NCBI GenBank assembly: GCA_017472085.1
Contig: JAFUQZ010000020.1
Coordinates: 1 to 64,000 of the forward strand
Direction: 5' to 3'
Length of the DNA: 64,000 nucleotides
Source: Akkermansia sp.
Lineage (GTDB): Bacteria; Verrucomicrobiota; Verrucomicrobiia; Verrucomicrobiales; Akkermansiaceae
Shown: positions 54,250-62,141 of the stretch, piece by piece
Position numbering within the stretch: position 1 is the first letter of the stretch
Layout of the letters: the number at the start of each line of letters is the position of its first letter
The notes under the pieces: generated by a model
The model's database searches: none
What the model was told of the DNA's origin: nothing
What the model saw: only the letters and a program-made list of their open reading frames with translations
Position numbers and translations under genes: made by a program

Positions 54250-54432
54250 TGATGCGGCAATTAACCGAGATGGAGCTTTGGCATTGGAGCCAGGCAGTTG
54301 GCGGACGCTACGCCCGCGGAATTTTAAGCCCCGGCGGGGCGCAATGTTACGTTCGCCTGCGGCTCACCGGCTGCTCGACTCGCTTTGCCGCCCCACCAAT
54401 GCGTATAGCACATCAATCTTTAATTGCCGGAG
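54250..54432. repeat. structured intergenic element with inverted ends
   Basis: GGCAATTAA (54254-54262) near the left end is matched by TTAATTGCC (54420-54428) at the right end. TTGATG and TTGG/CCAA segments are also mirrored. The inside is GC-rich with dyads (CCCCGGCGGGG). A + strand ORF here has no protein-like features. It looks like a decayed miniature element or a folded RNA/DNA structure. Confidence 0.4.
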
Positions 54433-54444
54433 CTATAAACGACA

Positions 54445-54486
54445 TAAAAAACACAGAAAAAGGCTCTCCGTTCAGCACGGGGAGCC
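54445..54486 (-). terminator. terminator of the porin gene
   Basis: GGCTCTCCG (54462-54470) pairs with CGGGGAGCC (54478-54486), allowing one mismatch. On the minus strand T-rich tracts follow. Confidence 0.75.
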
Positions 54487-54513
54487 CGATAAGGTAACGA
54501 ACTGTTCAGCCCA

Positions 54514-55704
54514 TCAGAAGACGAACACGGTCATGAAGCCCCAGATGAACTCCGCATCCGTGTCGTAATAGGTCGGATTCATGATGGTCTGGAAGTGGGG
54601 AACCACCTTCATGTATTCATTCACCTGAATACTGTACAGGGCTTCCACCTGGTGCTGGCGGCCTTCATAATGCGCTCCATCTCCGCTCCGGGTACCCTTG
54701 AATACGCCGTAGGACAAACCAAAGTAGTCCTGCGGGCGGGAGGGGCAGAGTTTTGCCTGACCGCCGATGGCGATCCCGAACGGCGGCGTTACATCATCCC
54801 TCACAGCATAGCCCGTGCGGGTGTAAAGCGTCAGATAATCCGACTGCTTGTACTCCACGCTGCAGGAGAAACCGCCGTTGACGTGATTCCCGGAGGCATT
54901 GCCCGTGGAGCGATGGATGAAGGGGGAGAAGCGCAGGATGGTCTTGCCGTCATCGCAGACATGCCCATATTCCGCCGTGGCCAGATAGCCAGCGGAAATG
55001 CTGCCGCCGAAGGGATTGTCCCCGGGGCCGGCGGTGTTGCGGGAGATACCGCCGATGACATAGTTGCGCTCATTGAACTGGTGCGCGGCAATGGCCCCCA
55101 GGTTATAAAGCGTCACCGGATTGGTGAACGGACCGACAAAGCCGGTGTTATTGAATCCGTGATAACCGCTGGCGGCAATGCTCACACAGTCAATATAGTT
55201 GGACAAGTCCACTATACCGGCGGTGAATACCGTGCGCTTGTTGTTGCGGAAGTGCATGAGCATGGCCTCTGCCACCATCACATTGTGCGGTCCCTTGGCA
55301 TTGTTGTGCACACTGTGCGGAATACCGAAGAAACCGGTGTAGTAGGTATCGCTCTGGGCCGATTCACGGTCAAGCCCCCAGCAGCTGTCCACTTCCAGAC
55401 GCAGCCATGTGCCGCCGCCCGCAGCATCCTCAATCAGCCTCTGCTGCAACTGCAGCGAGGCCATCAGCAGGTTGTTGTGATTGTTCACCCCGGGCATGGC
55501 TCCCTCCGTATTCCACAGATTATACGCCACATTCAGATTCCACTGCGTGCCGTACTTCTCATCCATATAACGCTTGTACGGCCGGGAATTCTCATCCGTC
55601 GGCAACAGGAAGTAATATTCTGTCCAGTTAAAGGAATCCGCAGCCAGAGCCGGCAGCGTCACCAGACCGACGAACAGAATCAACATCAGTTTCTTGAGTT
55701 TCAT
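54514..55704 (-). CDS. OprB-like carbohydrate-selective porin
   Basis: About 396 residues from the ATG at 55704, where a signal peptide begins (KLMLILFVGLVTLPALA). The mature part has repeated short beta strands. It shows OprB-like landmarks: WLRLEVDSCWG, a long DxSNYIDC...FNNTGFVGP segment and GISRNTAGPGDNPFGG. It ends in Phe, as outer-membrane barrels do. It likely takes up sugars. The frame is open to 55779 but the signal peptide fixes the start. A possible promoter (TTGTTC, 18 bp, TATGTT) ends near 55748. Confidence 0.8.
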   Translation of the reverse strand: MKLKKLMLILFVGLVTLPALAADSFNWTEYYFLLPTDENSRPYKRYMDEKYGTQWNLNVAYNLWNTEGAMPGVNNHNNLLMASLQLQQRLIEDAAGGGTWLRLEVDSCWGLDRESAQSDTYYTGFFGIPHSVHNNAKGPHNVMVAEAMLMHFRNNKRTVFTAGIVDLSNYIDCVSIAASGYHGFNNTGFVGPFTNPVTLYNLGAIAAHQFNERNYVIGGISRNTAGPGDNPFGGSISAGYLATAEYGHVCDDGKTILRFSPFIHRSTGNASGNHVNGGFSCSVEYKQSDYLTLYTRTGYAVRDDVTPPFGIAIGGQAKLCPSRPQDYFGLSYGVFKGTRSGDGAHYEGRQHQVEALYSIQVNEYMKVVPHFQTIMNPTYYDTDAEFIWGFMTVFVF

Positions 55705-55759
55705 AAGTGCAAAGGTCGACCGCGCAGAAAACGCGCGTTGCAACAGCCTAACATACAGT

Positions 55760-56269
55760 CCCCCGCAAAGCAAGAACAAATGACAAGACTACGGTCCCAA
55801 AGATTGGGACATGTGGATTTACGAATGACGAATTACGATTTACGAATTAAAATTAAGCAGCTTACGCCGATATTGGAATAAACGGACACTTACGGCAATG
55901 AATGGGTCACATGATACCCCACCAAGAGATATTTGACAAAACGTGCCCATTTTCAGTATATAATGGGGATTTTTGCCAAATCTTTGGGACGCTTGTGTGT
56001 ACGAATGAAAAAAAACGTCATTCGTGAACTTCTAAAAAGTCAGATTAGCTCGGCAAATGGGAAATGCTAAGGATGTACAAAGTCAAATGGACGATGGACA
56101 AGGTGCAGAATCCCGCTCGTTTTGCTCGCATGCAAACGCTTTGCAACCAACTCTTTGTCTTACTGCGGACCGGAGAAGCGCCTGACTTTTCCTTTGTACA
56201 TCGTACTTCGTTCCTTGTACATTAAAGTCCCATCCGGCGACTTATTAGAAGTTCCCATTCGTCAATCCC
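55760..56269. other. non-coding stretch with repeats and an orphan promoter
   Basis: About 500 bp without a credible gene. It contains two CCCAAA/TTTGGG-type palindromes (near 55797 and 55978), short ACGAATT-type iterations (55823-55852) and a strong + strand promoter-like sequence TTGACA, 18 bp, TATATA/TATAAT (about 55933-55965). An inverted pair GAACTTCTAA-AAGTC also occurs (56027-56043 and 56241-56256). It separates queE and the porin gene. Confidence 0.5.
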
Positions 56270-56932
56270 TCAGACTCCTTTTTTTGTGTCCCAGAGGACC
56301 AGGTGGAGGCGCTCGCCCAGGCGCACACCGTGTTGCAGGCACATCTCTGCCACGGCAGGACGCGCGGCCGCCAGCTCCGCACGAGTGGCAGCACAGGGCA
56401 TGAGCATAATCCGGTGCAGCGGCAGCTCCAGCGCATCAATGTCGCGCCAATCCGCCTCCCCCTGCACCACAAACTTGAACCACACGTTGGGCATCTCCGC
56501 AAATGTTTCCAGCGCATCGAAGCAGAGCGCCGCGCCCGCATCATTGCCGGAGTGCCGGAGCTTGGGCGACACATTCCACCAGTCCACCCGCTGGCGCAGC
56601 GCACGGGAGGGCTCTACCGTGCCGTTGGTTTCCACCTCCACCACATAATCGGGCGGCAGCAGCTCCAGCAGCTGCGCCAGCTCCTCCTGCTGCAACAGCG
56701 GCTCACCCCCGGTTATCACCAGATGCCGGCAGGTGTAGGACTGCAGACGCCGGGCCACATCGGCCACCGGCAGCTCCATCCCGGCCCCCCAGGAATGCTT
56801 CGTATCGCACCAGGTGCAGGAAAGATTGCACCCGGCAAGGCGCAGGAACACGGCGGGAGTCCCCACCTGAGCGCCCTCGCCCTGGAGGGAGTAAAAAATC
56901 TCGGGGTCAGATTTCAGGCGTGCAATATTCAT
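56270..56932 (-). CDS. queE: 7-carboxy-7-deazaguanine synthase (radical SAM)
   Basis: 220 residues. CNLSCTWC (near residues 35-42) is the CX3CX2C cluster motif, FYSLQGEGAQVGTPAVFLRL precedes it, and ITGGEPLLQ is the SAM-contacting GGEP motif. It makes the 7-deazapurine core of queuosine. The divergent gene starts 26 nt away, so the promoters overlap. Confidence 0.93.
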   Translation of the reverse strand: MNIARLKSDPEIFYSLQGEGAQVGTPAVFLRLAGCNLSCTWCDTKHSWGAGMELPVADVARRLQSYTCRHLVITGGEPLLQQEELAQLLELLPPDYVVEVETNGTVEPSRALRQRVDWWNVSPKLRHSGNDAGAALCFDALETFAEMPNVWFKFVVQGEADWRDIDALELPLHRIMLMPCAATRAELAAARPAVAEMCLQHGVRLGERLHLVLWDTKKGV

Positions 56933-56958
56933 GAGTCTGTGCTAATCTGGTGTGCGTC

Positions 56959-57495
56959 ATGTATCTTAATAGCAGAAACAGCTGCGGCGGTCAATCTGAA
57001 ACTGACGAAAACAGCCATCCCTTCCGGGTTTTGTTCGTTTGTCTGGGCAACATCTGCCGCTCCCCCGCTGCGGAGATTCTGTTCAACGCCGCCGTGGCAA
57101 AAGCCGGAGCGCAGAAACGCATCGCCGCTGATTCCTGCGGCACTGCCTCCTACCACATCGGCAGCAAACCGGATTCCCGCATGCTCGCGGCACTGCAACG
57201 CGCCGGCTATGACTGGGGCGGCCATCGCGCCCGCCAGTTCCGCCGCGCCGATTTTGAGCAGTTCGACCTCATCGTGCCGCAGGACGAAAGCAACCGCGAG
57301 GACATCCTGCGCCTCGCCCGCACGGCAGAGCAGAAAGCAAAAGTCATCCCCATGTGCCGCTGGTTTCCGGCAGATGCCGCCGACCGCGAAGTGCCCGACC
57401 CGTACTACGGCGGCGAGGCCGGCTTTGACCACGTGGTGCGGCTGCTGGAGCGCGCCACGGAAGCACTGGTGCAGGATATCGAGCAACACCGCTAA
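56959..57495 (+). CDS. low-molecular-weight protein-tyrosine phosphatase
   Basis: About 178 residues. The P-loop CLGNICRSP (CX5R) is near residue 27 and the general acid Asp in VPDPYYGG near residue 145. The family dephosphorylates tyrosine residues, often on exopolysaccharide kinases. The first roughly 20 residues are an unusual extension before the core. uvrB starts 8 nt later, so it forms an operon with uvrB. The start is the ATG at 56959; a GTG at 56950 is possible. Confidence 0.9.
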   Translation: MYLNSRNSCGGQSETDENSHPFRVLFVCLGNICRSPAAEILFNAAVAKAGAQKRIAADSCGTASYHIGSKPDSRMLAALQRAGYDWGGHRARQFRRADFEQFDLIVPQDESNREDILRLARTAEQKAKVIPMCRWFPADAADREVPDPYYGGEAGFDHVVRLLERATEALVQDIEQHR

Positions 57496-57502
57496 TCTCC
57501 CC

Positions 57503-59683
57503 ATGGGCATCTTTCAACTGGTAACCGATTACAAACCCTCCGGCGATCAGGAGCAGGCCATCCGCAAGCTCCTCAAATCGCTGGAGGCCGGGAATCGTCA
57601 CCAGTGCCTGCTGGGCGTGACCGGCAGCGGCAAGACCTTCACCATGGCCAACATCATCGCCGCGCAGGACAGGCCGGTGCTGGTGCTCTCCCACAACAAA
57701 ACCCTGGCCGCCCAGCTCTACTCCGAGCTCAAGAGCTTCTTCCCGCACAACGCGGTGGAATACTTCGTCTCCTACTTCGATTACTATCAGCCGGAAGCCT
57801 ACATCGCCAGCACAGACACCTACATCGAAAAGGACAGCGCCATCAATGAAGAGATTGACCGTCTCTGCCTCAACGCCATGCGCTCCCTGCTGCTGCGCAG
57901 GGATGTGATTGTGGTGGCCAGCGTCTCCTGCATCTACGGTCTGGGCGCACCGGAAGACTACCGCAACCTCACCCTCTCCATCCACGTGGGACAGGAAATT
58001 GACCGCGATGCGATGATTGCCTGTCTGGCAGAGCTGCTCTTTGAGCGGCATGACTACGACTTTGACCGAGGGCGCTTCCGCGTGCGCGGCGACGTGGTGG
58101 AAATCTACCCCGCCCAGAGCGACGGCGAAGCCATCCGCGTGGAGTTCTTCGGCGATGAGATTGACGCCATTTCGCTCATCGATGCCGTGACCGGGCGAGT
58201 GCGCGAGCGGCTCAACAGCTACCTCTTCTTCCCGGTGAAACAGTACGTCTCCTCGCCGGAAAAACGCCTGCCCGCCATTGCCTCCATCCGCGCAGAGCTG
58301 AAAGAGCGCGTCGAGTGGTTCGAAAAGCAGAACAAACTCATCGAAGCCCAGCGCCTCAAAATGCGCACGGACTACGATCTGGAGCTCATCAACGAAATCG
58401 GCTTCTGCAAAGGCATCGAGAACTACTCCCGCCACCTCGCCGGCCGAGCCCCCGGATCCACCCCCTCCACCCTCCAGGACTACTTCCCCCTCGACCACCT
58501 CACCATCATCGACGAATCACACGCCACCATCCCCCAGATAGGCGGCATGTACGAGGGAGACCGCTCCCGCAAGCAGGTCCTCATCGACCACGGCTTCCGC
58601 CTGCCCTCCGCGCTGGATAACCGCCCGCTGCGCTTCGACGAGTTCATGAACTGCCAGAGCCAGCTGCTCTACCTGAGCGCCACCCCCGGCCCCTTCGAAT
58701 ACGTCAACTGTGTGCCGGGAAACACATCCTACATCCCCATCCTCAAAGCCAAACGCGGCAACACCCACGCCCGCAGCCGCAAAGCCAGCCAAGCCATCAC
58801 CACCGCGCCGGATGACTTCCGCGGTGTCTTCTTCCACAACATCGCAGAACTGCGCGTCCCGCCGCACCCCTCCTCAGCCCCGGTAGAGAGCTTCAACCCG
58901 CGCGGCCTCGGCCAGCCCCTCATCGTGGAGCAGCTCATCCGCCCCACCGGACTGCTGGAGCCGAAAATCACCCTCCTGCCGCTGGAGGGGCAGATAGACA
59001 AAACTATCGAGCTCTGTCACCAACGCGTCTCCGTCCGCGAGCGCGTCCTCGTCACAACCCTCACCAAACGCACCGCAGAAGACCTGACCGACTACCTCCG
59101 CAACATCGGGCTGAACGTCGAATACATCCATGCGGATGTGGATGCCATCGAGCGCGTGGAAATCCTGCGCAAACTACGCTCCGGCAAAGTAGACATCCTC
59201 GTCGGCATCAACCTCCTGCGCGAAGGGCTCGACCTGCCGGAAGTCTCCCTCGTCTGCATCCTGGATGCGGATAAAGAAGGCTTCCTGCGCAACGAAACCA
59301 GCCTCGTCCAGACCGCCGGTCGCGCCGCCCGCCACGTCCACGGCGAATGCGTCCTCTTCTGCGACGTCATCACCGACTCCATCCGCCGGCTCGTCGAGGA
59401 ATCCGACCGCCGCCGCGCCATCCAGCAAGCCTACAACGAAGCCCACGGCATCATCCCCCACACCGTTGCCCGCGCAGACCAATCCACCCTCCGTCTCTAC
59501 ACCCCGGACGCCGAAGACGACTACGATGACTTCACCGAAAACGCCCTCCACGCCGCCGAGGGCGAAGAAGACACCGCCGCCGCCATCAAGCGACTGGAAA
59601 AAGAAATGAAAGAAGCCGCCGCCCGCCTGGACTTCGAAGTCGCCGCCGTCCTCCGTGACAAAATCAAAGCCCTGAGGGGATGA
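57503..59683 (+). CDS. uvrB: excinuclease ABC subunit UvrB with an insertion
   Basis: 726 residues. Walker A GVTGSGKT is near residue 39, the beta-hairpin region is YFDYYQPEAYI, DESHATIPQ is the Walker B and HADVDAIERVEIL/QTAGRAAR are helicase motifs. The C-terminal UVR domain is at about 690-726. It verifies damage in nucleotide excision repair. Between SATPGPFE and VEQLIRPTGLLEP lie about 70 residues (403-472) where other UvrBs have about ten. The frame is open far upstream (to 56303), but that is read-through over the phosphatase gene; the ATG at 57503 matches the family N-terminus. Confidence 0.96.
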   Translation: MGIFQLVTDYKPSGDQEQAIRKLLKSLEAGNRHQCLLGVTGSGKTFTMANIIAAQDRPVLVLSHNKTLAAQLYSELKSFFPHNAVEYFVSYFDYYQPEAYIASTDTYIEKDSAINEEIDRLCLNAMRSLLLRRDVIVVASVSCIYGLGAPEDYRNLTLSIHVGQEIDRDAMIACLAELLFERHDYDFDRGRFRVRGDVVEIYPAQSDGEAIRVEFFGDEIDAISLIDAVTGRVRERLNSYLFFPVKQYVSSPEKRLPAIASIRAELKERVEWFEKQNKLIEAQRLKMRTDYDLELINEIGFCKGIENYSRHLAGRAPGSTPSTLQDYFPLDHLTIIDESHATIPQIGGMYEGDRSRKQVLIDHGFRLPSALDNRPLRFDEFMNCQSQLLYLSATPGPFEYVNCVPGNTSYIPILKAKRGNTHARSRKASQAITTAPDDFRGVFFHNIAELRVPPHPSSAPVESFNPRGLGQPLIVEQLIRPTGLLEPKITLLPLEGQIDKTIELCHQRVSVRERVLVTTLTKRTAEDLTDYLRNIGLNVEYIHADVDAIERVEILRKLRSGKVDILVGINLLREGLDLPEVSLVCILDADKEGFLRNETSLVQTAGRAARHVHGECVLFCDVITDSIRRLVEESDRRRAIQQAYNEAHGIIPHTVARADQSTLRLYTPDAEDDYDDFTENALHAAEGEEDTAAAIKRLEKEMKEAAARLDFEVAAVLRDKIKALRG

Positions 59684-59759
59684 GATTAGTCGGCTCACGA
59701 ATCTCCGCAATCACCCGGTTTTTGGGCTCGTCCCTCGCATATCGCGTCGGTCGTACTAC

Positions 59760-59785
59760 AAAAAAGGCAACCGAAGCCGGTTGCC
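59760..59785 (-). terminator. terminator of the tRNA cluster
   Basis: GGCAACCG (59766-59773) pairs with CGGTTGCC (59778-59785). On the minus strand it is followed by six T. Confidence 0.85.
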
Positions 59786-59792
59786 TTTTCAG

Positions 59793-59865
59793 TACCCCCT
59801 CGCGGACTCGAACCGCGGACAAACTGATTAAGAGTCAGCTGCTCTACCAACTGAGCTAAGGAGGC
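59793..59865 (-). tRNA. tRNA-Lys (anticodon CTT)
   Basis: 73 nt with a full cloverleaf: acceptor GCCTCCT, D arm GCTC...GAGC, anticodon loop CTCTTAA, T arm with GTTCGAGTC. CCA is not encoded. Identical in sequence to the next copy. Confidence 0.95.
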
Positions 59866-59899
59866 TTTCTCTGCACTCTTTCGCCTGCTCACAGACTGG

Positions 59900-59972
59900 T
59901 ACCCCCTCGCGGACTCGAACCGCGGACAAACTGATTAAGAGTCAGCTGCTCTACCAACTGAGCTAAGGAGGC
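59900..59972 (-). tRNA. tRNA-Lys (anticodon CTT), second copy
   Basis: Identical to the copy at 59793-59865 over all 73 nt. The two are offset by 107 bp and share one transcript with the tRNA-Thr upstream. Confidence 0.95.
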
Positions 59973-60014
59973 ACTTTGTCTGTGAACACGCCCGCATCTG
60001 TTTCCCCAGGGGGA

Positions 60015-60086
60015 AGCCGCTGGTCAGATTTGAACTGACGACCCACGCATTACGAATGCGTTGCTCTACCCCTGAGCTACAGCGGC
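60015..60086 (-). tRNA. tRNA-Thr (anticodon CGT)
   Basis: 72 nt with acceptor stem GCCGCTG/CAGCGGC, D arm GCTC...GAGC, anticodon stem ACGCA/TGCGT with loop TTCGTAA, and T loop TTCAAAT. First gene of the tRNA cluster. Confidence 0.95.
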
Positions 60087-60104
60087 GATGCTGTGTGCGG
60101 GCAG

Positions 60105-60133
60105 AGTTAACCACATCTCCGAACGAATTGCAA
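60105..60133 (-). promoter_or_regulatory. tRNA cluster promoter
   Basis: TTGCAA (60128-60133), a 17-bp spacer, TTAACT (60105-60110), ending 18 nt before the tRNA-Thr gene. Confidence 0.6.
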
Positions 60134-60204
60134 GCAAAATTTCTCAAATTTAAGAAAATTTTGTTAATTTTTCCGAAATTCTACCACTACCGGGCATTTT
60201 AGGG

Positions 60205-60232
60205 TTGAAATTAGCTCAGGAAAGTATAGAAT
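60205..60232 (+). promoter_or_regulatory. nagB promoter
   Basis: TTGAAA (60205-60210), a 16-bp spacer, TAGAAT (60227-60232), then 9 nt to the ATG at 60242. Confidence 0.65.
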
Positions 60233-60241
60233 GAAGTTGCT

Positions 60242-60985
60242 ATGACATACGAAGTTTTTGAAACGAAGGAAGAGGCCGCCAAGAAGCTGGCCGCCGAGGT
60301 GGCAGAGCTGATTCGCAGCCGCGCCGCAGAGGGCAAGAACGCTGTTCTGGGTCTGGCCACGGGTGCAACCCCGCTTCCTTTCTATGCTGAGCTGATTCGT
60401 CTGCACAAGGAAGAGGGTCTCTCCTTCAAGAATGTGGTGACGTTCAACCTGGATGAATACACCGGTCTGCCCCACGAGCACGTGGAGTCCTACTGGTACT
60501 TCATGCACACCAATCTGTTCAATCACATCGATATTCCTGCGGAGAACATCAACCTGCCCTGCGGCACGCTGCCCCAGGAGGAGATTGCTGCCCACTGCCA
60601 GGCATACGAGGACAAGATTAAGGCCAACGGCGGTCTTGACCTGCAGATTCTCGGCATTGGCCGTACCGGTCACATCGGTTTCAACGAACCCGGCTCCGAT
60701 GACACCACCATCACCCGCCAGGTGACGCTCGATGACCTGACCAAGACGGACGCTGCCCCCGCTTTCGGTGGGTTCGAGAACGTGCCCTGCACCGCCATCA
60801 CCATGGGTGTGGCCACCATCATGGGCGCCAAGAAGGTGCGACTGATGGCCTGGGGAGAGAAGAAGGCTTCCATCGTGAAGAAGGCCATCCAGGGTCCGGT
60901 GACCATTGATGTGGCCGCCTCCTACCTGCAGAACCACGCCGACGCCAAGTACTTCCTGGACAAGCCGGCTGCAGCTGACCTGTAA
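60242..60985 (+). CDS. nagB: glucosamine-6-phosphate deaminase
   Basis: 247 residues. GLATGATPLPFY is the phosphate loop, FNLDEYTGL holds the catalytic Asp and GIGRTGHIGFNEPGS is the family signature. It converts glucosamine-6-P to fructose-6-P and ammonia. With NagZ elsewhere in the window, it fits use or recycling of amino sugars. Codon use is strongly biased, suggesting high expression. A strong terminator follows. Confidence 0.96.
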   Translation: MTYEVFETKEEAAKKLAAEVAELIRSRAAEGKNAVLGLATGATPLPFYAELIRLHKEEGLSFKNVVTFNLDEYTGLPHEHVESYWYFMHTNLFNHIDIPAENINLPCGTLPQEEIAAHCQAYEDKIKANGGLDLQILGIGRTGHIGFNEPGSDDTTITRQVTLDDLTKTDAAPAFGGFENVPCTAITMGVATIMGAKKVRLMAWGEKKASIVKKAIQGPVTIDVAASYLQNHADAKYFLDKPAAADL

Positions 60986-61016
60986 AGCACAGGCAGACGA
61001 AATTTCTATGACACGG

Positions 61017-61045
61017 GCCGGGGAGTGATACTCCCCGGCTTTTTT
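61017..61045 (+). terminator. nagB terminator
   Basis: GCCGGGGAGT (61017-61026) pairs perfectly with ACTCCCCGGC (61030-61039), loop GAT, then six T. The hemW ATG follows only 4 nt after the T-run. Confidence 0.92.
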
Positions 61046-61049
61046 CGAC

Positions 61050-62141
61050 ATGGCCCACCTCTACGTCCACATTCCGTTCTGCCACCGCATCTGCCCGTAT
61101 TGTGCGTTTTTCAAGCACACTCCGGCCGATACGGACATGCGGGGCTTTGTCCGGGCGATTGTGCAGGAGGCGCGCTTGCGACTGCCGCAGGGCTACGCCC
61201 CGGAGACCATCTACTTCGGCGGCGGAACCCCGAGCATGCTCTCCCCCACCCACCTGGGCAACATGATTCGGGGGCTGGAGGAGGTCGTTGATTTTTCTCA
61301 GGTCAGGGAATGGAGCTTTGAGAGCAATCCCGCCACCTTTACAGCGGAAAAGGTACAGCAGTGGCGGGAGCTGGGTATCACCCGTGTTTCGCTGGGCGTT
61401 CAGAGTTTTGAGCCCCGCCTGCTGCAACTGCTGGGGCGCACTCACAGCCCGGAGGAGGTGGTGCGGGATGTGGAGCTTCTGCGCCGCATCGGCATCCCGC
61501 AAATCAATATCGACCTGATGTTTTCCCTGCCCGGGCAGACTATCAGCGAATGGGAGCATACTCTGCAAACGGCGCTATCGCTCGCCCCGGAGCACATCTC
61601 CACCTACAATCTTTCCTATGAGGAAGATACGGCATTCTACCGACAATTCGGCAGCGGTGCCGGCGATGAGGAAACGGATGTACGCATGTTTGAGATGAGT
61701 GATGATATCCTGACCGCCGCAGGTTATCGCCACTACGAGATATCCAACTATGCCCTCCCCGGATGCAGGTCTCTGCACAATCTGGCCTGCTGGCGCGGTG
61801 AAGATTATTATGCGCTGGGGTCCGGAGCCGTGGGCAGTGTTGCGGGCGTTCGCTATCAGAACAGCGGCGACACCACGACTTACATTCGAACGATCTGCGA
61901 TGGGGGGCTGCCTCCGGGCACATCCGAAAGGCTGCGGCCGGAAACCCGCCGCACGGAACTGCTGGGGCTGATGCTGCGCACGGATGAGGGGCTGCCGCCG
62001 CAGATGATACGCCCGGAGGACACAGCATTTGTAGCCATGCTGCAACAGGAAAATCTGGCAACGCTATCCGCCGACGGCCGCCTGCTGCTCACGCGCAGCG
62101 GACGACTCGTGGCGGATGAAATTGCCGTGGGGCTGCTTTAG
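61050..62141 (+). CDS. hemW: radical SAM heme chaperone HemW (coproporphyrinogen oxidase-like)
   Basis: 363 residues. CHRICPYCAF near residue 11 is the CX3CX2C cluster motif with the HemW-type aromatic. YFGGGTPS, SLGVQSF and IDLMFSLPGQT are conserved. HNLACW near residue 238 corresponds to the HemW HNxxYW motif, with Cys for Tyr here. HemW binds heme and delivers it to proteins. The start codon sits just after the nagB terminator, so expression may depend on read-through or an internal promoter. Confidence 0.9.
   Translation: MAHLYVHIPFCHRICPYCAFFKHTPADTDMRGFVRAIVQEARLRLPQGYAPETIYFGGGTPSMLSPTHLGNMIRGLEEVVDFSQVREWSFESNPATFTAEKVQQWRELGITRVSLGVQSFEPRLLQLLGRTHSPEEVVRDVELLRRIGIPQINIDLMFSLPGQTISEWEHTLQTALSLAPEHISTYNLSYEEDTAFYRQFGSGAGDEETDVRMFEMSDDILTAAGYRHYEISNYALPGCRSLHNLACWRGEDYYALGSGAVGSVAGVRYQNSGDTTTYIRTICDGGLPPGTSERLRPETRRTELLGLMLRTDEGLPPQMIRPEDTAFVAMLQQENLATLSADGRLLLTRSGRLVADEIAVGLL

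Noticed and set aside
54249-54497. An 82-residue + strand open frame after the 54.19-kb palindrome
   Set aside because: It covers the structured repeat and the porin terminator; no protein-like pattern or ribosome-binding site.
55823-55852. ACGAAT/ACGAATT short iterations as a possible CRISPR or phase-variation tract
   Set aside because: Units are irregular, very short and without spacers; no cas genes anywhere in the window.
56303-57502. A 400-residue N-terminal extension of UvrB
   Set aside because: The frame is open only by chance through queE antisense and the phosphatase gene; the UvrB N-terminus is at 57503.
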